Made by a program: the position numbers and the translations under genes | Shown: positions 26,648 to 34,849 of the stretch, one piece after another | Position numbering within the stretch: the first letter of the stretch is position 1 | Layout of the letters: each line of letters starts with the position of its first letter | Notes under the pieces: model-generated | Told to the model about the DNA's origin: nothing | What the model saw: the letters and a program-made list of their open reading frames with translations, nothing else | The model's database searches: none | NCBI RefSeq assembly: GCF_039539605.1 | Contig: NZ_BAABDL010000017.1 | Span: 17,854-81,853 of the forward strand | From: Amphibacillus indicireducens | GTDB taxonomy: Bacteria; Bacillota; Bacilli; Bacillales; Amphibacillaceae | DNA: 64,000 nucleotides | Direction of reading: 5' to 3'

Positions 26648-26677
26648 AAACCCTTGTCTTCAGTTGGACAAGGGTTT
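26648..26677 (-). terminator. Intrinsic terminator after proS
   Basis: AAACCCTTGTC and GACAAGGGTTT form an 11-bp stem with an 8-base loop. The minus-strand tail after the stem is A/T mixed, whereas the plus-strand tail is T-rich, so it may be stronger against plus-strand transcription. It is a few bases past the proS stop. Confidence 0.75.
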
Positions 26678-26681
26678 TTGT

Positions 26682-28379
26682 TTAGTTTAGTACTTCATTT
26701 AAATAATCGACAAGTTCACCTTGATGACACTCATCTTGTTCATTCGTTTGCCGAACTTTGAACTCAACAATGCCTTCGCTCGCCTTTTTACCGACCGTTA
26801 TCCGATACGGAATTCCAATTAAGTCACTGTCAGCAAACTTTACCCCTGCTCGCTCATTGCGATCATCAAATAACACATCAAAGCCTGCATCAGTTAATTG
26901 CTGATAAATTTCCTCTGCTAACTCTCTTTGCTCAGGTTTATTATTAAGAACCAATAAATGGACTTGATATGGCGCAAGATGTACTGGCCAAGTAATCCCC
27001 CGATCATCATGATATTGCTCAACAATTGCTGCTAAGGTACGGGAAACCCCAATTCCATAACAACCCATCGTCAACGTTTCGGCTTTACCTTGTTGATTCA
27101 AATAATTTGCAGCTAATTTTTCGGCATAAAATCTACCCAGCTTAAATACTTGCCCAATTTCAATCCCCTTAGCAAACTTAATCACACCTTTGCCATCTGG
27201 GGATGGATCACCCTCACTAACAAAACGTAAGTCCGCATATTCAGTGTCATGTAAATCACGGGTTGGATTCACATTGATATAGTGAACACCTTCTTCGTTT
27301 GCACCACATGTTGCATTTGCCATCGATTTAACAGCATAATCACAAATGACTTTAATATCTTCTGCTACACCAATTGGTCCAATCGATCCAAACCCAACAT
27401 TCATTAATTCAAATGTTTTATCTTCATCAACTAATTCAACATCATTCGCGTGCAAATGATGTTTTAATTTAATTTCATTAACTTCATGATCCCCTCGTGT
27501 TACAACGAGAACATATTGATCATCCGCTTTAAATAGCAATGATTTCATCCCTTGATCTAGATCATGCTCTAAGAAATCAGCAACTTCTTGCATTGTTTTT
27601 TGATTTGGTGTATCAACCTTTGCTAATTCTTTTTGCTCCTCAGTTGAGAATTGATACGTATCAAGTACCTCTGCCATTTCAATATTAGCTGCATAATCCG
27701 ACTCACTTGAATAAGCAATCGTATCTTCACCGATCTCAGCCAAAGCCATAAACTCATGAGTGTCTTTACCGCCCATCGCTCCTGCGTCAGCAATAACAGA
27801 GCGGAAATTCAATCCAAGTCGGTTAAAAATCCGTGTGTACGCTTGATACATTTGCTGATAGCGCTCATCTAGACTCTCATCAGTAGCATGAAATGAGTAG
27901 GCATCTTTCATAATAAATTCTCGACCTCTTAATAATCCAAATCGAGGACGACGTTCATCACGATACTTTGTTTGAATTTGATAAATTGTTAATGGAAGTT
28001 GCTTGTAACTTTTTACTTCATCACGAATCAAGCTCGTAGCAATTTCTTCATGTGTTGGTCCAAGTACAAAATCACGATTATGACGATCTTTTAAGCGAAT
28101 TAATTCATCGCCCATCGCATCCCAACGTTCTGTTTCTTTCCATAAATCAGCCGATTGCAATGCCGGCATCAGCATTTCGTTCGCTCCAATTGCATCCATT
28201 TCCTCACGAATAATCGCTTCGATTTTATCTAATACTTTTTTTCCTAGCGGTAAGAAGCTGTACACTCCGGAAAAGTTTTGTCTAATATATCCAGCTCTAA
28301 GAAGCCACTTGTGGCTAGTTGCATCTGCATCAGCTGGAGTTTCTTTTAATGTCGGTATTAATGTTTTACTCTGTCTCAT
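26682..28379 (-). CDS. proS: Prolyl-tRNA synthetase (bacterial type)
   Basis: This class II synthetase charges tRNA-Pro. It has 565 residues, the length of the bacterial form with an editing domain inserted (about 225-405) between motifs 2 and 3. Motif 2 is visible as YRDERRPRFGLLRGREFIMKD (quoted in part: RFGLLRGREF near 145) and motif 3 as GCYGIGVSRTLAA near 439. The anticodon-binding domain forms the C-terminus. AGGTGG precedes the ATG. No T-box leader is present in the 29-bp gap to rseP, so it is cotranscribed with rseP. Confidence 0.97.
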   Translation of the reverse strand: MRQSKTLIPTLKETPADADATSHKWLLRAGYIRQNFSGVYSFLPLGKKVLDKIEAIIREEMDAIGANEMLMPALQSADLWKETERWDAMGDELIRLKDRHNRDFVLGPTHEEIATSLIRDEVKSYKQLPLTIYQIQTKYRDERRPRFGLLRGREFIMKDAYSFHATDESLDERYQQMYQAYTRIFNRLGLNFRSVIADAGAMGGKDTHEFMALAEIGEDTIAYSSESDYAANIEMAEVLDTYQFSTEEQKELAKVDTPNQKTMQEVADFLEHDLDQGMKSLLFKADDQYVLVVTRGDHEVNEIKLKHHLHANDVELVDEDKTFELMNVGFGSIGPIGVAEDIKVICDYAVKSMANATCGANEEGVHYINVNPTRDLHDTEYADLRFVSEGDPSPDGKGVIKFAKGIEIGQVFKLGRFYAEKLAANYLNQQGKAETLTMGCYGIGVSRTLAAIVEQYHDDRGITWPVHLAPYQVHLLVLNNKPEQRELAEEIYQQLTDAGFDVLFDDRNERAGVKFADSDLIGIPYRITVGKKASEGIVEFKVRQTNEQDECHQGELVDYLNEVLN

Positions 28380-28408
28380 CTTTCATCCACCTTTTATCTC
28401 ATTTCAAA

Positions 28409-29665
28409 TTACATAAATAAACGTTGAATATCATTCCAAGTTACAATGATCATTAATAACATTAATAATGCAAAACCAATAAAATGAACGAGCCCTTCCT
28501 TTTCGGCTGAAATTGGTTTTCCTCGAACCGCCTCAATCCCGATAAATAATAAACGACCTCCATCAAGTGCCGGTAATGGTAATAAATTAATCACACCTAA
28601 ATTCACACTTAATGCCGCTGTCCAGTGAATAAACGTCCAAAAGCCACTCTGAACCATCTGATCCGTAGCACCGTAAATTGCGACAGGTCCACCTAACATA
28701 TCTAGCGAGAATTGACCACTTACTAGCATTGCGACGTTAACAATGATTAACTTCGACCATTCATAGGTCTCTTTAAGGCTATATGGAATCGCTTTTAATG
28801 GTGATTTGTCAATGGATTGCATGACACCAATTTGACCATATACGGTATCTTGATTTTCTATCGCTTGTGGTGTAACAGCTATTTCAAGTTCTTGACCAGC
28901 ACGCTCAACTTGCATAAAGAGTTCTTGGTCTGGATTATCCCTGACTGACGTCTGAAATTCAATCCATTTAGAAATAGGTTCACCATTAATCGCAAGAATT
29001 TCATCACCCGCTTCGAAACCTGCAGCTTCAGCAGGTCCGTCTGGCATAATTTCACCTAAACGCGCTTCTTCTGAGGGAATCCCTTGTAATGATCCCATCA
29101 CAAAAAACAGTAACGCAGTTAAAACAAAGTTCATCAGTGGTCCGGCAAAAAGCTGCATTGCTCTTTGACGCTTCGTTTTCGATGCAAACTGACGATTATA
29201 TGGAGCAATTTGAGTAGCAACTTCATCCATAATATAATCAGCATTATCAGCCACTGAATAAGTGACTAATTCATCTTCACCAACTAAACTACCAGTAATA
29301 ATCAGTTCATGATCAAGGTCTGATCGCTCAACTTCAATCACCTGAGCTTCTGGATACTTTGCTTTGTGATTGATAATGATTTGACTGACTTTTTTCTCTT
29401 GATTAAAAGTTAAACCAATGTGTTGACCCGGTTTTAAATCAATGATTTCAGGATCTTCGCCCGCAACCCTTACGTAGCCACCCATAGGTAGAATTCGAAT
29501 GGTATATAACGTTTCAGCCTTTTTAATCGAAAAAATCTTTGGACCAAAGCCAATCGCAAACTCTCTAACGAGCATGCCAGCTTTTTTAGCAAAAATAAAA
29601 TGACCAAACTCATGAACAAAAACAAGCAATCCAAACATGAGGATAAATGCTATTATCGTATTCAC
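28409..29665 (-). CDS. rseP: Site-2 intramembrane zinc protease (RseP/RasP)
   Basis: This membrane protease cleaves anti-sigma factors and other membrane peptides within the bilayer. The 418-residue protein has HEFGH near residue 18 in the first membrane segment, a PDZ domain in the middle (about 190-270, GDEILAINGEPI) and the second catalytic motif LPALDGGRLLF near residue 356. It starts with GTG after AGAGGAG. In B. subtilis dxr lies between cdsA and this gene; here only 19 bp separate them. Confidence 0.95.
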   Translation of the reverse strand: MNTIIAFILMFGLLVFVHEFGHFIFAKKAGMLVREFAIGFGPKIFSIKKAETLYTIRILPMGGYVRVAGEDPEIIDLKPGQHIGLTFNQEKKVSQIIINHKAKYPEAQVIEVERSDLDHELIITGSLVGEDELVTYSVADNADYIMDEVATQIAPYNRQFASKTKRQRAMQLFAGPLMNFVLTALLFFVMGSLQGIPSEEARLGEIMPDGPAEAAGFEAGDEILAINGEPISKWIEFQTSVRDNPDQELFMQVERAGQELEIAVTPQAIENQDTVYGQIGVMQSIDKSPLKAIPYSLKETYEWSKLIIVNVAMLVSGQFSLDMLGGPVAIYGATDQMVQSGFWTFIHWTAALSVNLGVINLLPLPALDGGRLLFIGIEAVRGKPISAEKEGLVHFIGFALLMLLMIIVTWNDIQRLFM

Positions 29666-29684
29666 TTAAATCTCACTCCTCTTA

Positions 29685-30476
29685 TTATCCGATAAACTGA
29701 ATAAAGTTTAAAAATGGGAAAACAAATAACCAACTATCAAAACGATCAAGAATACCACCATGACCAGGTAGTAGATGACCTGAATCTTTGACGTTATAAT
29801 GGCGCTTCAGTCCAGATTCAACCAAATCACCAGTCTGTCCAATTAAACTAGCGAAAAATGAAACGACAATCACAACGATCATTGAATCATGAACCGGAAA
29901 TATAAAATTGAAGATTGTTCCTGCAACTATTGCCATAATCGCACCACCAATTGCCCCTTCAATCGTCTTTTTCGGACTGATTTCTGGAAGCAATTTATGC
30001 TTTCCAAATAAATTACCTGAAAAGTAAGCACCACTATCAGTAATCAGAATAACAACAATAGCGTAAAATACGTACTCTAACCCAAATGCACGACTCGCAA
30101 CAAAATAGTGGAAGCCTAAACCAATATAAATTGTTCCCAAAATTAAAAAGCCGGCATCATCAAAGGTAAATTTATTTTTCAATAAAACAGTATATGCTAA
30201 GATTGCTATAGAAATTATCAATAGCAAATTGATTTTGTTCATAGCACTCGGTAGCATATCACCAATAAATGCGTCGGGTAACAATAGTATCCACAAAAGT
30301 AACATCGCTAAACAGACTGGAATCTTATAATCCGTTAGGTTACGCATTCTTAATAGTTCAAATAGTCCAATGGAAGCTATTAATAACATGACAATCGAAA
30401 GCGGCCAGCCGCCATAAATAACAAACGGGAAAAATAGGGCAATGGCAATGACTGCGGTTATTGTTCTTTTTAACAT
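29685..30476 (-). CDS. cdsA: Phosphatidate cytidylyltransferase
   Basis: CdsA makes CDP-diacylglycerol for phospholipid synthesis. The 263-residue integral membrane protein has about seven hydrophobic segments and the family signature near the C-terminus (KRHYNVKDSGHLLPGHGGIL, then DRFDS, about 225-249). It follows uppS by 20 bp and precedes rseP by 19 bp, so the three are one transcript. Confidence 0.95.
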   Translation of the reverse strand: MLKRTITAVIAIALFFPFVIYGGWPLSIVMLLIASIGLFELLRMRNLTDYKIPVCLAMLLLWILLLPDAFIGDMLPSAMNKINLLLIISIAILAYTVLLKNKFTFDDAGFLILGTIYIGLGFHYFVASRAFGLEYVFYAIVVILITDSGAYFSGNLFGKHKLLPEISPKKTIEGAIGGAIMAIVAGTIFNFIFPVHDSMIVVIVVSFFASLIGQTGDLVESGLKRHYNVKDSGHLLPGHGGILDRFDSWLFVFPFLNFIQFIG

Positions 30477-30496
30477 CGGTATACACCTACTCTTTT

Positions 30497-31264
30497 CTAT
30501 TCTAAACCACCATATCTTCTTTTTCGTTGCTGATAGGCTAGTAAAGCTTGTTTAAATTCATGCTCAGAAAATGCCGGCCAATAAGCATCGGTAAACCAAA
30601 ATTCTGTATAGGCAAGTTGCCAGAGTAGAAAATTACTTAATCTAATCTCCCCGCTTGTACGAATTAATAAATCAGGTTCAGGTAAATGCGATGTATATAG
30701 GCGCTGATTAATTGTTTGTTCATCTATTTGATCGGGTGTTAATTTATTTGAGCGTACATCCTCAGCAATCGATTTTACGACATCAACCATCTCTAAACGA
30801 CTGCCGTAATTCATCGCAATATTGAGGATGAGCCCAGTATTATGTTCTGTTTTTTCAATCGCATTGTTGATCGCTTTTTGAGTTGACTTAGGTAATCTTT
30901 CAATATCACCAATCATTTCAATTTTAACATTTTCTTTGATCAAGTCTGGTAAATAGACACTTAAAAATTCTTGAGGGAGTTTCATTAAAAAATTAACCTC
31001 TTGTTCGGGTCTTTTCCAGTTTTCAGTCGAAAAAGCATACAATGTTAAAACCTTTATGTCGTATGTATTCGCGACTTCAACAATGTGTTTAACATTGTCC
31101 ATTCCTTGTTTATGACCTGCGATTCTAGGTAACCCACGTTGTTTTGCCCAACGTCCGTTACCATCCATAATGATTGCCACATGATCTGGAATAACAGTGA
31201 TCTGATGATCTTTTTCAACTGTCGTTTTATTTTTATTTATAAAAGGCCAATAGTTAAATGCCAT
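30497..31264 (-). CDS. uppS: Undecaprenyl diphosphate synthase (isoprenyl transferase)
   Basis: UppS makes the C55 lipid carrier for cell-wall synthesis by cis-prenyl addition to farnesyl diphosphate. From MAFNYWPF the protein has 255 residues. The diphosphate-binding motif IIMDGNGRWAKQRG starts near residue 31, and the C-terminal RTSGEIRLSNFLLWQLAYTE region is present. GGAGG seven bases before 31264 decides the start over one eight codons earlier. It has its own promoter behind the frr terminator. Confidence 0.96.
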   Translation of the reverse strand: MAFNYWPFINKNKTTVEKDHQITVIPDHVAIIMDGNGRWAKQRGLPRIAGHKQGMDNVKHIVEVANTYDIKVLTLYAFSTENWKRPEQEVNFLMKLPQEFLSVYLPDLIKENVKIEMIGDIERLPKSTQKAINNAIEKTEHNTGLILNIAMNYGSRLEMVDVVKSIAEDVRSNKLTPDQIDEQTINQRLYTSHLPEPDLLIRTSGEIRLSNFLLWQLAYTEFWFTDAYWPAFSEHEFKQALLAYQQRKRRYGGLE

Positions 31265-31340
31265 CTTTTTTCCTCCATTACTAAACAATGATCAACGATA
31301 ATCACCATGCAGATATATCTAATCCTTATCATCATCAAGA

Positions 31341-31369
31341 AGATTAAATCCTTATTTACTTTATCGCAA
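31341..31369 (-). promoter_or_regulatory. Sigma-A promoter for uppS-cdsA-rseP-proS
   Basis: TTGCGA (31364-31369) and TAATCT (31341-31346) with a 17-bp spacer on the minus strand, about 80 bases upstream of uppS and downstream of the frr terminator. Confidence 0.55.
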
Positions 31370-31455
31370 GTTACCTTTTTTATCAAATTGATCGGTTCGT
31401 ACCCTGTTTCAGTTTATCATGTAATGGCTTGAGAATCACTAGTAATCTTTATTAA

Positions 31456-31496
31456 AAAGAAAAAGGCGTAACAAAAGAACGCGCTTTTGCAACACC
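31456..31496 (-). terminator. Intrinsic terminator after frr
   Basis: An imperfect 12-bp stem (GGTGTTGCAAAA with TTTTGTTACGCC) and an 8-base loop are followed by a T-rich tail with TTTTTCTTTTT on the minus strand, 20 bp past the frr stop. Confidence 0.7.
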
Positions 31497-31516
31497 CATC
31501 ACTCTTTTAAACCAGA

Positions 31517-32074
31517 TTATACTTCCATAATTTCTGCTTCTTTATCTTCCACTAATGAATCAATCTGCTTAATAAATTTGTCAGTTTCAGCTTGAACATC
31601 ATTTTGATACTGACGTAATTCATCTTCAGTGATTTCACTATCTTTTTCATTTTTCTTTAATTGGTCATTTGCATCTCTTCTAATGTTACGAATTTGAACT
31701 TTTGATTCTTCAGCAAATTTACCAACAACTTTAACGAGTTCCTTACGGCGCTCTTCAGTTAATGGTGGAATAACGATTCGCACAATGTTTCCATCGCTTG
31801 ATGGTGCTAAGCCAAGGTCAGCTTTTTGAATGCCTTTTTCGATATCACCAATCGATGATTTATCAAATGGTGTGACAAGGATCATTCTTGCCTCAGGTGC
31901 CGTGATTGTTGCTAATTGATTTAATGGCGTCGCTGCACCATAATAATCGACCATGACACTATTTAAAATTGCTGGATTTGCACGACCTGCTCGAACAGTC
32001 GCTAAACTTTTTTGAAAAGACTGAATCGCTTGATCCATTTTTTGCTGAATATCTTTAATAATTGCTTCTGACAT
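31517..32074 (-). CDS. frr: Ribosome recycling factor
   Basis: RRF splits post-termination ribosomes with EF-G. It has 185 residues, the exact usual length, with signature stretches SLATVRAGRANPAIL near residue 23 and VRNIRRDAND-like QIRNIRRDANDQLKK near residue 130. AAAGGGGA precedes the ATG, and the pyrH stop is 2 bp upstream, so translation of the two is probably coupled. Confidence 0.97.
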   Translation of the reverse strand: MSEAIIKDIQQKMDQAIQSFQKSLATVRAGRANPAILNSVMVDYYGAATPLNQLATITAPEARMILVTPFDKSSIGDIEKGIQKADLGLAPSSDGNIVRIVIPPLTEERRKELVKVVGKFAEESKVQIRNIRRDANDQLKKNEKDSEITEDELRQYQNDVQAETDKFIKQIDSLVEDKEAEIMEV

Positions 32075-32076
32075 GT

Positions 32077-32799
32077 TTATTTCCCCTTTACAATAGTTCC
32101 GATTTTTTCACCGAGAACTGCTCTTTTAATATTGCCTTCTTTGCCAATTGAAAAGACTAATAGAGGTAATTCATTATCCATACATAATGATGATGCCGTT
32201 GAGTCCATCACACCTAGTTCTTCATTGAGCATCTGCATATAAGTGAGTTCTTCGTATTTCATTGCATTCGGATCGATTTTTGGATCTGCTGTATAGACAC
32301 CATCGACATTGTTTTTAGCCATTAAAATCACTTCGGCATCAATTTCAGCAGCTCGTAATGCAGCAGTTGTATCTGTTGAAAAATAAGGATTTCCTGTACC
32401 TGCCGCAAAGATGACGACACGCTTTTTCTCAAGATGACGCATTGCTCGTCTTCTTATATAAGGTTCAGCAACCTGTCTCATTTCAATCGATGTTTGGACA
32501 CGGGTTGCAACGCCAATATTTTCTAAGCTATCTTGAAGTGCTAATGAGTTCATAATCGTCGCAAGCATTCCCATATAATCTGCATTTGCTCGATCCATCC
32601 CCATTTCACTTCCTACTTTACCACGCCAAATGTTGCCACCACCTACAACGATTGCCGTCTCTACACCAAGTTCTACGACTTCTTTCACCTGTTGGGCAAT
32701 TGAACGAATAATTTTTGGTTCGAGTCCGTAGCCGAGTTCACCACTCAATGCTTCGCCACTTAATTTTAGTACAATTCTTTTATAGTGTGCTTTCGTCAT
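32077..32799 (-). CDS. pyrH: UMP kinase
   Basis: PyrH phosphorylates UMP to UDP in pyrimidine synthesis. The 240-residue amino-acid-kinase-fold protein shows VLKLSGEALSG at the N-terminus, VVGGGNIWRG near residue 53 and the FAAGTGNPYFSTDTTAALRA acceptor region near residue 130. GGAGG is five bases before ATG at 32799; the in-frame ATG four codons upstream overlaps the ribosome site. It forms a two-gene unit with frr. Confidence 0.96.
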   Translation of the reverse strand: MTKAHYKRIVLKLSGEALSGELGYGLEPKIIRSIAQQVKEVVELGVETAIVVGGGNIWRGKVGSEMGMDRANADYMGMLATIMNSLALQDSLENIGVATRVQTSIEMRQVAEPYIRRRAMRHLEKKRVVIFAAGTGNPYFSTDTTAALRAAEIDAEVILMAKNNVDGVYTADPKIDPNAMKYEELTYMQMLNEELGVMDSTASSLCMDNELPLLVFSIGKEGNIKRAVLGEKIGTIVKGK

Positions 32800-32829
32800 G
32801 TTAACCTCCATTATGTAGATTTTAATTAT

Positions 32830-32858
32830 ATTTTACACTAAGCGCTCCAAGGAAACAA
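32830..32858 (-). promoter_or_regulatory. Sigma-A promoter for pyrH-frr
   Basis: TTGTTT (32853-32858) and TAAAAT (32830-32835) with a 17-bp spacer on the minus strand, between the tsf terminator and pyrH. Confidence 0.6.
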
Positions 32859-32894
32859 TTGATTCGCCAAAATCTAGATAGAGTAAAATATTCA

Positions 32895-32924
32895 AAGAAA
32901 AGGGAACACGAAGAAGTGCTCCCT
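32895..32924 (-). terminator. Intrinsic terminator after tsf
   Basis: AGGGAGCAC and GTGTTCCCT pair over 9 bp (one G-U) with a 6-base loop, followed by TTTTCTTT on the minus strand, 15 bp after the tsf stop. Confidence 0.85.
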
Positions 32925-32938
32925 TAATTAATCTTGAA

Positions 32939-33823
32939 TTAATTCTTCATTTGACTACGTACTTCTTCTGCAAAGTTTTCTTCTCGTTTTTCAATACCTT
33001 CGCCAACTTGATAACGCGTAAATGCATGAATTGAAGCACCTTTGTCTGCAACTAACTTTTTCACTTTAACATCTGGATCTTTAACAAAACTTTGCTCTAA
33101 TAAGCTAATGTCTTCAAAGAACTTTCCTAAACGACCTTCAACCATTTTTTCAACGATTTTTTCTGGTTTCCCTTCATTTAGTGCTTGTTGTGTTAATACT
33201 TCTCTTTCTCTTGCGATTAAGTCAGCATCAACATCATCACGTGAAACAAATTGTGGATTAACAGCAGCAATATGCATTGCAATGTCTTTTGCAAATGCTT
33301 CATCTGTTGTACCTTCTAAGACAACTAATGCACCAATTGAACCATTTAAGTGAATATATGCACCGAATGCATCTGCATCCGTTTTGTCAGCAATCACAAA
33401 ACGACGTAAGGTGATTTTTTCACCAATTGTTGCAACTGCTTTATTAATGTATGTTTCAATCGTATCACCATCGCCGTGTAGTGGCTGTTGTAATGCTTCT
33501 TCTAAGTTTGCTGGTTTTTGTGACAGCAAGTGCTCAGCTAAATCATGTACAAGTGCTTTAAATTGATCATTTTTAGTTACGAAATCTGTTTCACAGTTAA
33601 TTTCTAATAAAACAGCTGTATTACCATCAACTAAAGTATAAGCTGTTCCTTCTGCTGCAATACGATCCGCTTTTTTAGCTGCACTAGAGATTCCTTTTTC
33701 ACGTAAGAAATCAATTGCTTTTTCCATATCACCATCTGTTTCCTGTAGAGCTTTCTTACAATCCATCATTCCTGCACCCGTTTTTTCGCGTAACTCTTTT
33801 ACCATAGCTGCTGTAATTTTCAT
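32939..33823 (-). CDS. tsf: Elongation factor Ts
   Basis: EF-Ts exchanges GDP for GTP on EF-Tu. It has 294 residues. The N-terminal UBA-like domain carries VKELREKTGAGMMDCKKAL, followed by the first core motif EINCETDFVTKND near residue 75. It follows rpsB, separated by a strong terminator, as often seen in Bacilli where read-through or a lower level of tsf is expected. No separate tsf promoter is evident in the short gap. Confidence 0.97.
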   Translation of the reverse strand: MKITAAMVKELREKTGAGMMDCKKALQETDGDMEKAIDFLREKGISSAAKKADRIAAEGTAYTLVDGNTAVLLEINCETDFVTKNDQFKALVHDLAEHLLSQKPANLEEALQQPLHGDGDTIETYINKAVATIGEKITLRRFVIADKTDADAFGAYIHLNGSIGALVVLEGTTDEAFAKDIAMHIAAVNPQFVSRDDVDADLIAREREVLTQQALNEGKPEKIVEKMVEGRLGKFFEDISLLEQSFVKDPDVKVKKLVADKGASIHAFTRYQVGEGIEKREENFAEEVRSQMKN

Positions 33824-33858
33824 CTATATTTCCTCCTTATGATTGTTATACGTTCTTT

Positions 33859-33901
33859 TCTAAAAAAAGGTGATAAAAGGTTCCCCCCTTATCACCTTTT
33901 T
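33859..33901 (-). terminator. Strong terminator between rpsB and tsf
   Basis: Perfect 13-bp arms AAAAAGGTGATAA and TTATCACCTTTTT flank a 12-base loop, followed by a run of seven or more Ts on the minus strand, directly after the rpsB stop. No clear promoter follows it, so tsf is probably expressed by read-through. Confidence 0.9.
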
Positions 33902-33907
33902 AATTTG

Positions 33908-34687
33908 TTATTCTTGTTCAACAGGTGTGCTTTCTGCTACTTCTTCAGTTGCAACTTCAACTTCTGCCTCTTCAGCTTCTGGTTGAGCTACTTCTTCAGT
34001 TTCTTCACCTTGCTTAACTTCTAAGATTGCATCTGCCATTGTTGACGTTAATAATTTAACTGCACGAATTGCATCATCATTTGCTGGGATCACGTAATCA
34101 ATTTCATCTGGATCACAGTTCGTATCAACGATTCCAACAATCGGAATGTTAAGTTTTTTCGCTTCTGCCACTGCAATGCGCTCTTTACGTGGGTCAACTA
34201 CGAATAAAGCGTCAGGAAGCTTCTTCATATCTTTAATTCCACCTAAGAATTTAACAAGTCGATCTTTTTCTTTTAATAGATCAACTGTTTCTTTTTTAGG
34301 TAAAACGTCAAATGTACCGTCTTCTTCCATTTTCTCAATTGATTTTAGACGATTAATACTCTTACGAATCGTTTCAAAGTTTGTCAACGTTCCACCTAAC
34401 CAGCGTTGGTTAATGTAATATTGACCTGAACGAATTGCCTCTTCTTTAATTGATTCTTGTGCTTGTTTCTTCGTACCTACAAATAATACAGAACCGCCAT
34501 TTTCAGCAACTTCTTTGATGAAGTTATACGCTACATCAACCATCTTCACAGTTTTTTGTAAGTCGATAATGTAAATGCCGTTTCTTTCCGTGAAAATATA
34601 TTTTTTCATCTTTGGATTCCAACGACGTGTTTGATGTCCAAAATGAACACCAGCTTCTAGTAGTTGTTTCATTGAAATAACTGCCAT
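33908..34687 (-). CDS. rpsB: 30S ribosomal protein S2
   Basis: S2 is a late-binding small-subunit protein. The 259-residue protein contains the signatures LLEAGVHFGHQTRRWNPKMK near residue 8 and PDALFVVDPRKE near residue 157. The last 35 residues form a glutamate-rich acidic tail, longer than the 246-residue B. subtilis S2. AGGAGG precedes the ATG. It has its own promoter directly after the flagellar operon and a strong terminator before tsf. Confidence 0.97.
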   Translation of the reverse strand: MAVISMKQLLEAGVHFGHQTRRWNPKMKKYIFTERNGIYIIDLQKTVKMVDVAYNFIKEVAENGGSVLFVGTKKQAQESIKEEAIRSGQYYINQRWLGGTLTNFETIRKSINRLKSIEKMEEDGTFDVLPKKETVDLLKEKDRLVKFLGGIKDMKKLPDALFVVDPRKERIAVAEAKKLNIPIVGIVDTNCDPDEIDYVIPANDDAIRAVKLLTSTMADAILEVKQGEETEEVAQPEAEEAEVEVATEEVAESTPVEQE

Positions 34688-34742
34688 TTCTATTCCTCCT
34701 AATTTGGTTTTTTCCTCGGCTTACTTCATCACAATAGAAAAA

Positions 34743-34764
34743 CTAATGACTGATTGATCATTAG
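34743..34764 (-). promoter_or_regulatory. Hairpin in the rpsB leader
   Basis: CTAATGA and TCATTAG form a perfect 7-bp stem with an 8-base loop in the roughly 115-base rpsB leader. S2 autoregulates its operon through leader structure in other bacteria; whether this hairpin is that site is not shown. Confidence 0.35.
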
Positions 34765-34810
34765 CACCTTTTCCATCATCCATAAGCGTGTGTATTTAAC
34801 ACCACAGATA

Positions 34811-34839
34811 ACTATATCATAATCATTATTTACAAGCAA
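34811..34839 (-). promoter_or_regulatory. Sigma-A promoter for rpsB
   Basis: TTGCTT (34834-34839) and TATAGT (34811-34816) with a 17-bp spacer on the minus strand. The -35 is only 10 bp beyond the stop codon of the last flagellar-operon gene. Confidence 0.7.
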
Positions 34840-34849
34840 GTAATTATTT

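Larger units (their letters stand above)
26345..26681. other. Non-coding stretch between proS and polC
   Basis: This 337-bp gap contains the second copy of the dispersed hairpin repeat and the proS terminator. No clear polC promoter stands out; the best hexamers (TTGATT and TATGGT) are 19 bp apart. Two overlapping short plus-strand frames across the repeat look like chance. Confidence 0.65.

Noticed and set aside
28380..28408. T-box or other leader for proS
   Set aside because: Only 29 bp separate rseP and proS, too little for a T-box; no specifier structure is present.
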